Positions 1-10,200 of a stretch of 64,000 nt of DNA are shown here, piece by piece. The DNA is from Eutreptiella sp. 'Long Island Sound 2002' (lineage: Eukaryota; Euglenozoa; Euglenophyceae; Eutreptiales; Eutreptiaceae), in assembly GCA_964036045.1 (NCBI GenBank), contig OZ038378.1:138724765-138788764 (forward strand), read 5' to 3'. Every line of letters begins with the position of its first letter. Positions within the stretch are counted from its first letter, which is position 1. The notes under the pieces are model-generated. The model saw only the letters and a list, made by a program, of their open reading frames with translations, did not search any database and was not told where the DNA came from. Position numbers and translations under genes: made by a program.

Positions 1-544
1 ATCGGTTCTAAAATTTATAATGAAAAGATCATACATGCATTCGAGACAAGCACGAACATGCATTTTGGAAAAATAGCGAAATTCGACACGATGGCTGCGC
101 GCAGCAATCTCTCAAAGTGGGTCCATACCAGGGCCAAAAATGGCTCTTTTGGGCCATGGATGGCAGCCCCACCATGGATGTCTTGACCCACCATGGTTAT
201 TAAATGAATTCCAAACGTCAAAATAAGGTGACCCAAAGTGTTTTGGGTCCGTGTACACCATGGGAAGAGATGCATACCTTTCTTTTCATTGAGCAATTCA
301 TGGTATTCTTGGAATCCTTTTTTTATGACTCAGTGTCAATAAATCACTCATAACTTCAAATCTACTTGCAACTCACAAGTTTACCCAATATACAATTGAA
401 ATAGACACTTATGGCTTTCCGATGCATTTTACTTTAAAGGTTACAAAAGCAGTGGCTCAAAGATATCCTCTGCTGAAGTGACCCTATAAAATGCATAAAA
501 ATGGCATGCCATGACTAGTCAAATGAGGGGCAAGGGGAAAGAAA
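1..544. other. No gene recognised
   Basis: I see nothing I can support as a gene. A 93-codon minus-strand open frame (15-296) has no recognisable domain and sits in AT-rich sequence of ordinary character. There is no obvious repeat structure. Confidence 0.5.
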
Positions 545-656
545 GGCACCGTAAGGTGCCGGCGAAGCTCCTTGACCTACTCAGCATGTTATATTGCCTG
601 GGCATCATGTCGATGCCCAGTTTTCGATTTTTACCTCACCGCTTTGCGGTTTTTTG
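545..656 (+). other. Three consecutive short perfect hairpins ending in a T run
   Basis: Three perfect stem-loops occur within about 105 bp: GGCACC/GGTGCC with loop gtaa (545-560), a 9-bp stem CTGGGCATC/GATGCCCAG with a 5-nt loop (598-620), and ACCGC/GCGGT with a 3-nt loop (638-650) followed by six T. Stem-loop plus T run resembles the 3' end of a small structured RNA or a Pol III-type terminator, but I recognise no RNA family and no A or B box upstream. Function is unknown; this is a structural observation only. Confidence 0.4.
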
Positions 657-965
657 ATTCCATTGTATAATTATGACATTGAATGAAGCAACAGTGAAGT
701 CAAATCACTGTCGCTGGCCTTTGTTGGATTTCCGTAAAGGCCAGTTCATGGTTTCGCGATTTTGGTCGCACGGGCGCCAACTGGCGGTAGTTGCGCGAAC
801 TGGCGCGACGCCGGTTCACGCAGGCGCCGAAGCCAAAATCCAGTTCCTGTACGTTTGCGAATTTCACGGAAATTCGCCCACAAATATGAAGGGAATTTCA
901 TTCCCTATCGATTGACGCAAAAAAACCAAAAAACTGCGCCTAGTCCCCTGAAGTTTCCCAAAGAT
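657..965. other. No gene recognised; GC-rich inverted words
   Basis: Two short overlapping plus-strand open frames (673-915, 762-1043) look like chance frames. The stretch around 770-830 is rich in GGCGCC and GCGCGAACTGG words that can pair locally. Nothing else is supportable. Confidence 0.4.
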
Positions 966-2180
966 TCAAGTTTCGGGGAACTTGGCATGAGGACTTGTTG
1001 TGGAAAACAAAGTACAGTTTGTGACCTGAAGAGGGGGGGGTAAAGGATGAGTAGTGGAGGACATAGGCGGGGGTTTTGGGGGGTTGTCTGACACCAAACA
1101 ATAACCCCACGCCAGAGAGGGGGAAACAGGGCATGCAAGAGGGGCAAGCTCGCTCCCTCGTTCCAGTGCAGCCGCTAGCAGCAGCGTCCACTCGTCTCCC
1201 CCGGGTACCGCCAGCGCAGCGCCTCCAAGAGGGCAAGCACTGCGATGCCCAACCCTTGAAGCGTGTATTACATGGAGGCCCTGTTCTCCATCGCCGCACG
1301 ACTCTTGGGGGTGCTCCGGTATCCAGACCGAGACTCCCTTAGTCCCCACGAAACGAATAAACCGACCCTCCCGCTCCACTCATCCAGAAACCCACGAAGA
1401 TCCAAAAAGCCCCACGTCCCCCTCAACCCCCCCTTTCAACTCACGTGGTAACGCTACCACGGGCCCTACTATGTCACCCACATACCGGCCACTAACCTGA
1501 CACACAAGGCATAGGACATATTGGCCCTGAGTCGCCACCAAATCCCTAAGCGGCCTCAAGAGCCCGTGCTCTGCACCCCCCACACGATCCTTCCAACCTA
1601 GAGACGGGGTCAGCCCGCTGCAAGAAGGTAGGGACAAACACAAAGTGCACCACCAAAGGGTGCCTAAAAAATTAAAGAGCAAGTTGATCTTGCGCAAGAT
1701 CCACTACTAGACCCACAATCCCACAGATGCCCTCTCCTGCATCCCTTGGTAAATGTGCAGCATTCTAAAGAAACAGGGTCACCCCTCCCCATCCGAGGTG
1801 ACAAGCCAGCCGCAGAGCCGTCCACACCCCCCAAAGGTCAACTATCTGCTGGTTCACCTGTCGCGCGCGGAAACCCAAGGAAAATGTTGTCCCCGGCCAC
1901 TCCACTCACGTGCCCAGCCAGGGCGAGAAAAGATGCACCCTGTAACCCTCCTCTCCCCGCAAAGAATCCCACGCTGTGTCCACGAACAATTGAGGGTAGA
2001 CCATTACCGGATGATTGTACCCCATCCCACGGGTGCCAGCAGCCCCCCCGCCCCCCCCAGCCTTTTGAGCTCCAAACCGGTCCTCTGCCCCCCCCCCCGA
2101 TAGTCCAACCCAGCGTACCTCCAGCTGGTCTCCCTGGCCACATTACGTGCCCCAGTAGCTGAGCCAGGGCCACCCACACC
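966..2180 (-). other. Probable decayed 3' continuation of the RT gene, not recognised
   Basis: The stretch lies directly downstream of the minus-strand RT remnant and is GC-rich with many C/G homopolymer runs (for example near 1030-1040 and 2041-2100). Several overlapping minus frames stay open for 105-137 codons, but none shows a domain I can name. The strand bias and position suggest the eroded C-terminal half of the RT protein (RNase H or connection region). That is inference only; the homopolymer runs could be the source of frameshifts. Confidence 0.3.
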
Positions 2181-3342
2181 CGCGGGCGACCCATCACAAC
2201 GTTACCTACCCCACACCACCCAAGCAAGGGAGCACGCCACCATAGGCCCCAAACCCGTACGTGGCTGCATAGCGCACTCTAAAGACCCCATAAACGACTG
2301 CACGCAACGCTCGGTATACGGAGTAATACTGAGCCTCAACCATGCCGAAACCAACTTCGCCAGAGAGAAGTGCGTATTGGCGATGACCGCGCCCCCCCCC
2401 CGTCAAGATCGGACAACTTACCCAGGCATTGAAGGGAATCTGTAGGCTCCAACGTACTCTTGGGGCTAACGAGGAACTTGGCCTCTCTCAACCGCGCCGC
2501 CACTCGTCCCGTTACCCCCCTGAGCCTAACCCTATCCCTGGCAACCAAAACAAATTCATCCAAATAATGGATAAGGAAACATCGGGCGGGATGAGGTCCC
2601 GAACAAAAGAGCCAAAAACACCCTAGCATATCACCGGCGAATATTTTCGGCCGAAAGGCAACCACTTCATATCCAACAACTTCCCCCCAAATCTAAACCT
2701 AAACATCCCCTCCGACCCAGCAGGGAGCAAGAAACTCCAAAAAGCGTTAGACAAATCGACATGTGTCATACACAGATTCGCACCCCCATAGACCTGCGAC
2801 CACTCTCCCAAAGCCGTCCGAGATGCTAAAATGAAAGGAGGGGGCGGATCCGGGTCCTCTGCGTTCGCTGGGGTGCAATCTAAAATAATCGATGCCTTGA
2901 TGTCAATTTTGGGGATGACAAAGGGGGTACAATTGGGACCCCCCTGCTCACCCTGCTGGACCTGGACCTCAGCAAGCACCCCCTTTCCCTTCGGTACCTC
3001 AAACATCACCTCTGTCTCTAAGCTCGGGTAACCCTTGCCCTCGGGCAGCTGTACCCCACACAAACGGTCCGGCAGGCCCGCCAAGACGAGTTCATCCCAG
3101 TGGTCCCTTGGGATGGGACAGTTACCCATCTCCCCCAACCCTTTACGCAATATCTCATCCGAAATCCACGCCTTCGTGGGTCTAGGGGAGGTCCCCAGGT
3201 GGGCCAAATCCTCAAACATGTTGCTTCCTGCTAGGGCATCCTGTTTCTTGTCTTTCCACTCTTTTAGGGTTTTGATGAACTCTGTCACAAATGGCAACGG
3301 TGGCAATTGTGCTCCCGAAACCTTGGCATCTTTCTTTGACAT
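2180..3342 (-). pseudogene. Decayed reverse transcriptase (dinoflagellate-type RT family)
   Basis: Reading the minus strand from 3342, an N-terminal region of about 140 residues is followed by RT motifs: a segment VIPKIDIKASIILDC, then motif A in VDLSNAFWSFLLP, then LPFGRKYSPVIC, which is the usual LPFG(W)KYSPVICQ block. The frame stops at 2623 and continues in a neighbouring frame with HYLDEFVLVARDR, the YxDD catalytic box with the second Asp replaced by Glu, followed by FLVSPKSTLEP. A further frame change near 2400 leads to a thumb-like stretch (SLAKLVSAWLRLS...). At least two frame breaks and the altered YLDD box indicate a dead copy. ATG 3342 is the natural start because the open frame begins there. 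I recognise the LPFGWKYSPVICQ/FLVSPKSTL signature as one that is common in dinoflagellate retroelements, from memory and not checked. The ORFs upstream on the same strand may belong to the same element. Confidence 0.7.
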
Positions 3343-3628
3343 TTTGTGAATATCCTAAAAGTGGTTGAGATAGCGTTTCTTGGGGAAGAAATGCTATCAC
3401 CAATCAAGAATTGCTATCATGAAATGCTGTCAACTACCATTTCTTCATGAAGAAATGCTATTTGCTACTAGGGTCGGTGATAGTGTTTCTTCGTTGAGAA
3501 ATTGTGAGCCAGAATAGCAGATATAATGACAAACAAAGGCAATTGAAAAGTGGTAAAGTAGGTCAATTGCATTCATGTGATGAATTAATTAATTAAGCAC
3601 ACCATTGTTGGAACATACAACATACAGT
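3343..3628. other. Intergenic, short repeated words
   Basis: The words GAAATGCTAT and close variants recur at least four times between 3380 and 3470, some facing each other (AACTACCATTTCTTC... with ...GAAATGCTAT), giving small dyads. There is no ORF. It separates the RT gene from the 144-codon ORF upstream of it. Confidence 0.45.
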
Positions 3629-4063
3629 TCACCTCGGCACCACTATGGGTATTGGTTCAGCATCCTCGAGCTCCTCGGACCTTTGCATAAGCACTCTGAT
3701 GGTATGAAACTCCTCCGGTGTCCATTCGACGCCCATAGGGGGCAGCGAGTTGCGCAAACTACCACAAACCGCCGTTAAAGAATGTTTCCATACTAATACT
3801 AGCTTGAACTCGGTGCGTTGCAATTCGCGTTTGAGGCCCATGAACTTCTCCCGTAGCCGTGGGGTCGTGAGCTGGTCCATGGTCTGCACGTGCACCAGGA
3901 TGTCCGGGTTACCGGTCTTTGCGGCGGGTGGGGCGAAGGTGATGTGCCGCCCCGTTTTGTGCGTGCCGGGCCCGGGATTGGGCGTGATGGGCATGCCCAT
4001 GTCCATGCCGGGCGGCTCATCTTTAACCCCCAGGCACTTGGCACACTTTGCAGCCCCATTCAA
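3629..4063 (-). CDS. Hypothetical protein, 144 aa
   Basis: An uninterrupted minus-strand frame of 144 codons starting at ATG 4063. The N-terminus holds a CAKC pair (residues 7-10), the middle is Pro/Gly-rich (about 23-35), and the second half is mixed charged and probably helical, ending ...EDAEPIPIVVPR. I do not recognise a domain. It lies between the RT remnant (286 bp downstream) and the acidic ORF (248 bp upstream), all on the same strand, so the three may be parts of one retroelement or exons of one transcription unit. GC-rich third positions in the middle part are compatible with real coding. Alternative: a chance frame. Confidence 0.4.
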   Translation of the reverse strand: MNGAAKCAKCLGVKDEPPGMDMGMPITPNPGPGTHKTGRHITFAPPAAKTGNPDILVHVQTMDQLTTPRLREKFMGLKRELQRTEFKLVLVWKHSLTAVCGSLRNSLPPMGVEWTPEEFHTIRVLMQRSEELEDAEPIPIVVPR

Positions 4064-4310
4064 GACCTTCTCTGTGGAGAAATGGAATGAAACGGGCTGA
4101 AGTGCAGCGGTCTGAACGTTTTACGACGGTTCGCAAAGACGGGTCCGGCCAGTGTCCATGTGAAGTGTGCTAAAGTGTACCGGCCTACCGGTTTGCGACA
4201 GCTTGAACGGACCGGTCCGACCGGTCCTCGTCTGAAGTGTGCTAAAGTGGACCGGACTGAACGGTTGGACGCGGTTGGCACAGACCGGTCTAAGTGGTCC
4301 CTGTATCAAC
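4064..4310. repeat. Cluster of ACCGGT-type motifs in an imperfect tandem repeat
   Basis: The word TGAAGTGTGCTAAAGTG occurs twice (about 4160 and 4231), with a weaker version near 4098, each followed by ACCGG/CGGTC words such as GGACCGGTCCGACCGGTC. The period is roughly 70 bp. Similar GACCGGTC words recur at 5230-5330 and 5490-5705, so this motif flanks the acidic ORF on both sides. Confidence 0.6.
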
Positions 4311-5204
4311 TCATCTAAACCACACACCTGCGTATTCCGCGTATTGGGGACCACCCACTTGACGAAGCAGATCCATGCACTTGTGCTGTGCCACGATGTA
4401 ATCCGACCGAATACACAGAGGACCACGAAGAATGCTGCTCCGGCATTCGAACATCAACTGTAGGGCTGCCGCCAAAAGTGTCTTGGTCTGGGGTTGGCCA
4501 CGGAGGCATTGGCGTACGTGCCGCCCAAGCTTGGTCAAGGTGGTGCCATAGTCCTCAGACACATTGTTCATGCGCACCTCTTCCACCATCCTCTCTTCGT
4601 CCTCGGTGGGGGCTTGCTTGCTATTCTTGCTTGTGCGAGGTGACACGGTGGCCTCACTAACCTCGGATTTGAATTCACGGAAAAAAGGGACCGGCATCCG
4701 CTTTTTGGTGGTGTGCTTCTCCTTCGCCGGCTTCCGTTTCTTCCTCTCTTTCTCTTCCTCCTTTGCCGCTTCTCCCGGGATCTCCATCACGTCTTCTTCC
4801 TCCCCTTCGTCCTCATCTGCTTCCTCGTCTTCGTCCTCGTCTTCGTCCTCCTCTTCTACTTTCCTTTTCCGGGACTGCGCTGCTCGAGCCGCAATTTGCT
4901 GCCCCAGAGTAGAAGTCTTTGCTTCGGAAATGACCCAAGTTCCGACGACGTCCTCCAAAAAAAAGTCCATGTCGCCTTTGGACATGTTTCTCTTGATGGC
5001 ACCGGTCTTTGCATCTTCGGTGTAATAGCTTGTAGCTGACAACGACATCTTGCCCGAACCTTGGCTCTCGCACTTCCCGATGTAACAGCCCTTCAACAAC
5101 ACAACGACGCGGTGACTGGCCCTTGACTTCTTGAACAAGGTGGGCACGGGCGTCTCTCCATCCTTCACGCATGGGATCTTGGAGCGGGGCCCTGAAACAC
5201 GCAT
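4311..5204 (-). CDS. Acidic hypothetical protein, 297 aa, likely nuclear
   Basis: A single open frame of 297 codons on the minus strand from ATG 5204. Residues about 111-116 (SRKRKV) look like a nuclear localisation signal and lead into an almost purely Glu/Asp run (about 117-138), followed by a basic Lys/Arg stretch (about 149-170). The C-terminal 100 residues are mixed and helical (VRQCLRGQPQTKTLLAAALQL). I recognise no catalytic domain. Charged low-complexity segments of this kind are seen in chromatin-associated proteins and in some retroelement ORF1 proteins; which applies here is open. The coding strand of the acidic run is nearly all purine (4795-4865 on the complement). It is flanked on both sides by ACCGGT-motif clusters and is followed on the same strand by the 144-aa ORF and the RT remnant. 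Confidence 0.5.
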   Translation of the reverse strand: MRVSGPRSKIPCVKDGETPVPTLFKKSRASHRVVVLLKGCYIGKCESQGSGKMSLSATSYYTEDAKTGAIKRNMSKGDMDFFLEDVVGTWVISEAKTSTLGQQIAARAAQSRKRKVEEEDEDEDEDEEADEDEGEEEDVMEIPGEAAKEEEKERKKRKPAKEKHTTKKRMPVPFFREFKSEVSEATVSPRTSKNSKQAPTEDEERMVEEVRMNNVSEDYGTTLTKLGRHVRQCLRGQPQTKTLLAAALQLMFECRSSILRGPLCIRSDYIVAQHKCMDLLRQVGGPQYAEYAGVWFR

Positions 5205-5740
5205 TAGAGAACACTAAGCAACAATGCAGGGCAGAGCGGTCTGACCGGTCCTATGGAAAGACAACAAGAAGCAGAAGACCGGGAGTGAGGTTCGGAAGAC
5301 CGGTCTGACCGGTTTGCATCAAGTTGTTCGGACCGAAGCGTTTTAATTAGTAATTGTGCATCTCACCCATGATGCGTCATTCAAACACCCAAGAGGACAT
5401 TAGAAGCAAAGTCTGTGTTTGTGTGCGTGGTTTGTGCATAGTGTGTGGTGGCGAGCATGCAAAGGGGGGTTTGGGAGGCAGTGCTCCAAAGTGTACCGAA
5501 GTGGTCCGGTCCGTTCAGTTTGCAAAGAACGGTCCCACCGGTCTCTGAAACTGGTCTTTGCGTGTTTCTGAAAATATTGTCGCATCTAAGAAAACCACTA
5601 AGACCATCATTTCGGCCACCTTTCAAAACCCTTGACCCAGTCCTTGCCAAACAAGTGATATTTTTCCTACAAGACCAGACCGGTCCTTTGTCCGGTCTGG
5701 TACCCAAAGGAATAGGAAGTCTCCAATTGCATGGGGGGGA
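5205..5740. other. Non-coding stretch with further ACCGGT motif clusters
   Basis: Two clusters of the palindromic core ACCGGT are visible: 5235-5330 (GGTCTGACCGGTCC, GGTCTGACCGGTTT) and 5490-5705 (GGTCCGGTCCGTTC, GTCCCACCGGTCTC, AGACCGGTCCTTTGTCCGGTCTGG, split here by reading). The last is an imperfect hairpin (GACCGGTCC ... GGTCTGG). I see no supportable gene. Confidence 0.5.
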
Positions 5741-6645
5741 GTGAAGATGAGGGTAGGATGGAATGCATGGTGAGAGCTTGAAGGAGGGGATCATTGAGTG
5801 TAACTGCGAAGTAATGTTTCTCAGTAAATACCGCAAAAAGGAGGTAAAAATGGGGCAAAAATGAGGAAGAGGTGGAAAACATCATTTTGGTCAAAAATGC
5901 GTATGAAATTCAAATCCGGCATGCCAAGAATACCCCCATGGCTTGGGTTCTACGTTGGGAAAACACGTGGTGGTCACCTACGCCTACCCGCAGTGTTCTT
6001 TTGTGCTTTCGAGGCCTGGGCCTATGCTTCAGGTATTTTACTTCGTTTTTGCGTGCGTAAAAAGGCCCTTTAACGTGCGTAAATTGCCCTTTTTTACTTA
6101 CCAAGTATTTTTTCACTGAGGATGCAAAGTAACCCTTTTACCTACACAAATTCCAGGCAAATGCCTCCTTTTACCAGCCCCCCCTCTCTACACCCAAAAA
6201 CAAACCCACATCCCGGGTCCAATGCATGCCATGCGTGCAAGCAAACGTGGAGGGAATTGCAGGGATCTTTCTTTGCATTGTTCCAATCATTCAGTCACAC
6301 GTCTCCAAGTGGTATTCCACAAACAAATCACCAAAGTATGCACAAGAATATTGTAAGACAAATATGTGAGAAACCATACAAATTCCCCTTACGCATCACC
6401 CTTTCCCAATACTGCTTGGCACTCCCCCATGCCTCTTGGCGGGTCCCAGAAGGCTGCCAAACGTCGAACCCCGTGCTAAACAACCCCCAGTCCAAGACCT
6501 GCTGCGTCGGTGACCACGGTCCGTGTGTCCTCATATGTGAGCCACCCGCCGGTGGTGACACACACGTGACGACGGGGCACGGAGGTGGACACGGTGACGG
6601 ACCGGCCGGTGCGTCACATGCCATGCCTAGGGGACATGATGAAAA
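5741..6645. other. No gene recognised
   Basis: Mixed sequence. A 217-codon plus frame (6122-6775) runs into the satellite and has no recognisable domain, so I do not call it. CGTGCGTAAA recurs near 6053 and 6075. Nothing else stands out before the satellite begins. Confidence 0.45.
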
Positions 6646-7215
6646 CCTTGCCGGAACCCATTCATCCCTAGCAACCGGCCCAATTGCATCTCAAGAGGCC
6701 CAACCCCTCTTTGAGAAACTTCATTGCGTTTTTGGCCCACTTACCAATTTGAGTCATTTTGGTAAGTGGCCTTAAAACGCAATAAAGCCTTGCGGCAAGC
6801 CCTACATCCCTAACGGCCGGCCAAATCGCATCCCGAGACGCCCCGTCCCCCCTTTCGAATACTGTTATTGTCTTTTTGGGCCACTTACCAATTTGTGTCA
6901 TTGTGGTAAGTGACCCTAAAACGCAATAAAACCTTGCCGCAACCCCTAGATCCCTAAAGGTCGGCCCAATTGCATCTCAAGAGGCCCCACCCCCCTTTTC
7001 AGAAACTTTTATTTTGTGTTTGCGCCACTTAGCAATTTGGATCATTTTGGTAAGTGGCCCTAAAAAGCAATAAAAACTTGCCGCAACCCCTACATCCCTA
7101 ACGGCCGGCCCCATTGCATCTCAAGAGGCCACACCCCGGCTTTGGGAAAATTTTATTGCGTTTTTGGGCCACTTACCAATTTGGGTCATTATGGTAAGTG
7201 GTCCTAAAACGCAAG
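6646..7215 (-). repeat. Satellite block in inverted orientation (about 4 monomers)
   Basis: These are the same monomers as in the main array but reverse-complemented: spacer words read ...CCTACATCCCTAACGGCC... and hairpin loops read TTTGGGTCATT instead of AATGACCCAAA. The first recognisable spacer starts near 6646. The orientation switches immediately after the hairpin at about 7160-7215; from there spacers read GGGGCCTCTTGAGATGC in the forward sense. Confidence 0.85.
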
Positions 7216-10200
7216 GTGCGGAGGGTGGGGCCTCTTGAGATGCAATTGGGCCGAATGTTAGGGATGTAGGGGTTGCAGCAAGGGTTGATTGCGTTTTGGG
7301 GCCACTTACCAAAATAACCCAAATTGGTAAGTGGCCCAAAAGCGCAATAAAAGTTTCCCAAAGGGGGGGCGGGGTCTCTTGAGGTGCGATTGGGCCAGCC
7401 GTTAGGGATGTAGGGGTTCCAGCAAGGTTTAATTGCTTTTTAGGGTGACTTACCAAGATGACCATAATTGGTAAGTGGCCCAAAAACGCAATAAAACTTT
7501 CTCAAAGGCGGGGTGGGGCCTCTTGATATGCAATTGGGCCGACCGTTAGGGTTGTAAGGGTTGGGACAAGGTTTTATGGTTTTTTAGGGCCACTTACCAA
7601 AATGACCCAAATTGTTAAGTGGCCCATAAACACAATGAAAGTTTTCCAAAACGGGGGTGGGGCCTGTTGATATGCAGTTGGGCCGACCGTTAGGGATGTA
7701 GGTGTTCCAGCAACGTTTTATTGCGTTTTAGGAAAACTTACCAAAATGACCGAAATTTGTAAGTGGCCTGAAAACGCAATAAGAGTTTCCGAAAAGGGAG
7801 AGCGGGGCCTCTTAAGATGCAATTGGGCCGAACGTTAGGGATGTAGGGGTTGCGGCAAGGTTTTCTTCCGTTTTAGGGCCATTTACCAAAATGACCCAAA
7901 TTATTAAGTACCCCAAAAACGCAATAAAAGTTTTCCAAAGGGGGCTGGGGCCTCCTGAGAGCAAGTGGGCCGACCGTTAGGGATGTAGGGGTTTAAGGGA
8001 GGTTTGATTCCTTTTTAGGGTGACTTACCAAAATGACCCAAATTGGTAAGTGGCCCATAAACGCAACAAAAGACTGCCAAAGGGGTGGTGGGGCCTCTTG
8101 ATAAGGAAATTGGACCGACCGTTAGGGTTGTAGGGGTTCCGGCAACATTTTATTGTATTTTAGGCCCACATACCAAAATGACCAAAATTGATAAGTGGCC
8201 CAAAAAGGCAATAAAAATTTTCCAAAGGGGGGGTGGGGCCTCTTGAGATGCAACTGGGCCGACCGTTAAGGATGTAGGTGTTCGAGCAAGGGTTTATTGC
8301 GTTTTAGGGCAACTTACCAAGATGACCCAAATTGGTAAGTGACCCAAAAATGCAATAAAAGATTCCCAAAGGGGTGGTGAGGCCTCTTGAGATGCAACTG
8401 GGCCAACCGTTAGGGAGGTAGGTGTTCCAACAACGTTTTATTGCGTTTTAGGGCCACTTACCAAAATGACCCAAATTTGTAAGCGGCCTAAAAACGCAAT
8501 AAGAGTTTCCTAAGGGGGGGGGGGCGGGGCCTCTTGAGATGCAATTGGGCGGAACGTTAGGGATGTAGGGGTTCGAGCAAGGTTTTATTGCGTTTTAGGG
8601 CCACTTACCAAAATGACCCAAATTTGTAAGTGGCCCAAAGACGCAATAAAAAGTTTTCCAAAGGGGGGTGGGGCCTCTTGAGATGCAAGTGGGCCGACCG
8701 CTAGCGATGTAGGGGTTCCTGCAAGGTTTGATTGCTTTTCAGGGCGACTTACCAAAATGACCAAAATTGGTAAGTGGCCCAAAAACGCAAGAAAAGACTG
8801 CCAAAGGGCTGGTGGGGCCTCTCAATATGGAATTGGGCCGACCGTTAGGGTTGTAAGGGTTCCGGCAAGGTTTTATTGCGGTTTAGGGCCACTTACCAAA
8901 ATGACTCAAATTTGTAAGTGGCCTAAAAACGCAATACGACTTTCCCAAGGGCGGGGGCGGGGCCTCTTGAGATGCAATTGGGCCGAACGTTAGGGATGTA
9001 GGGGTTGCAGCAAGGTTTTATTGCGTTTTAGGGCCACTTACCAAAATGACCCAAATTTGTAAGTGGCCCAAAAACGCAATAAAAGTTTTCCAAGGGGGGG
9101 TGGGGCCTCTTGAGATGCAAGTGGGCCGACCGCTAGCGATGTAGGGGTTCCTGCAAGGTTTGATTGCTTTTCAGGGCGACTTACCAAAATGACCAAAATT
9201 GGTACGTGGCCCAAAAACGCAAGAAAAGACTGCCAAAGGGCTGGAGAGGCCTCTTAATATGGAATTGGGCCAACCGTTAGGGTTGTAAGGGTTCCAGCAA
9301 GGTTTTATTGCGGTTTTGGGCCACTTACCAAAATGACCCAAATTTGTAAGTGGCCTAAAAACGCAATAAGAGTTTCCCAGGGGGGGGGGGGCTCTTGAGA
9401 TGCAATTGGGCCGAACGTTAGGGATGTAGGGGTTCCGGCAAGGTTTTATTGCGGTCTAGGGCCACTTACCAAAATGACCCAAATTGGTAAGTGGCCCAAA
9501 AACGGAATAAAAGATTCCCAAAGGGGTGGTGGGGCCTCTTGAGATGCAATTGGGCCGACCGTTAGGGATGTATGGGTTCCGGCAAGGTTTTTTATGTTTT
9601 ACGTCCATTTACAAAAATGACCCAAAGTGGTAAGTGGCCCAAAAAGGCAATCAAGGTTTCCAACGGGGGGCGGGGCCTCTTGAGATGCAGATCGGCCGGG
9701 CGTTAGTGATGTAGTGGTTCCGGTAAGGTTTCATTGCGTTTTACGGCCAATTAGGAAAAAGGACCCAAATTGGTAAGTGGCCCAAAAACGCAATAAAAGT
9801 TTTCCAAAGGGGGGGTGGGGCCTCTTGAGAGGCAATTGGGCCGACCTTTAGGGATGTAGGGGTTCGAGCAAGGTTTTATTGCATTTTAGGGCAACTTACA
9901 AAAATGACCCAAATTGTCAAGTAGCCCAAAAAACGCAATAAAAGACTGCCAAAGGGGGGGTTGGTCCTCTTGAGAGGCAAGTGGGCCGACCGTTAGTGAT
10001 TTAGGGGTTCCGGCAAGGTTTTATTGCGTTTTAGGGCCACTTACCAAAATGACCCAAATTGTCAAGTAGCCCAAAAAACGCAATAAAAGACTGCCAAAGG
10101 GCTGGTCGGGCCGCTTGACATGGAATTGGGCCGACCGTTAGGGTTGTAAGGGTTCCGGCAAGGTTTGGGTGTGTTTTAGGGCCCCTTACGAAAATGACCC

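Noticed and set aside
4564-5025. Ser-rich plus-strand ORF opposite the acidic gene
   Set aside because: Poly-Ser/Phe is the antisense reading of Glu/Asp/Lys codons of the minus ORF.
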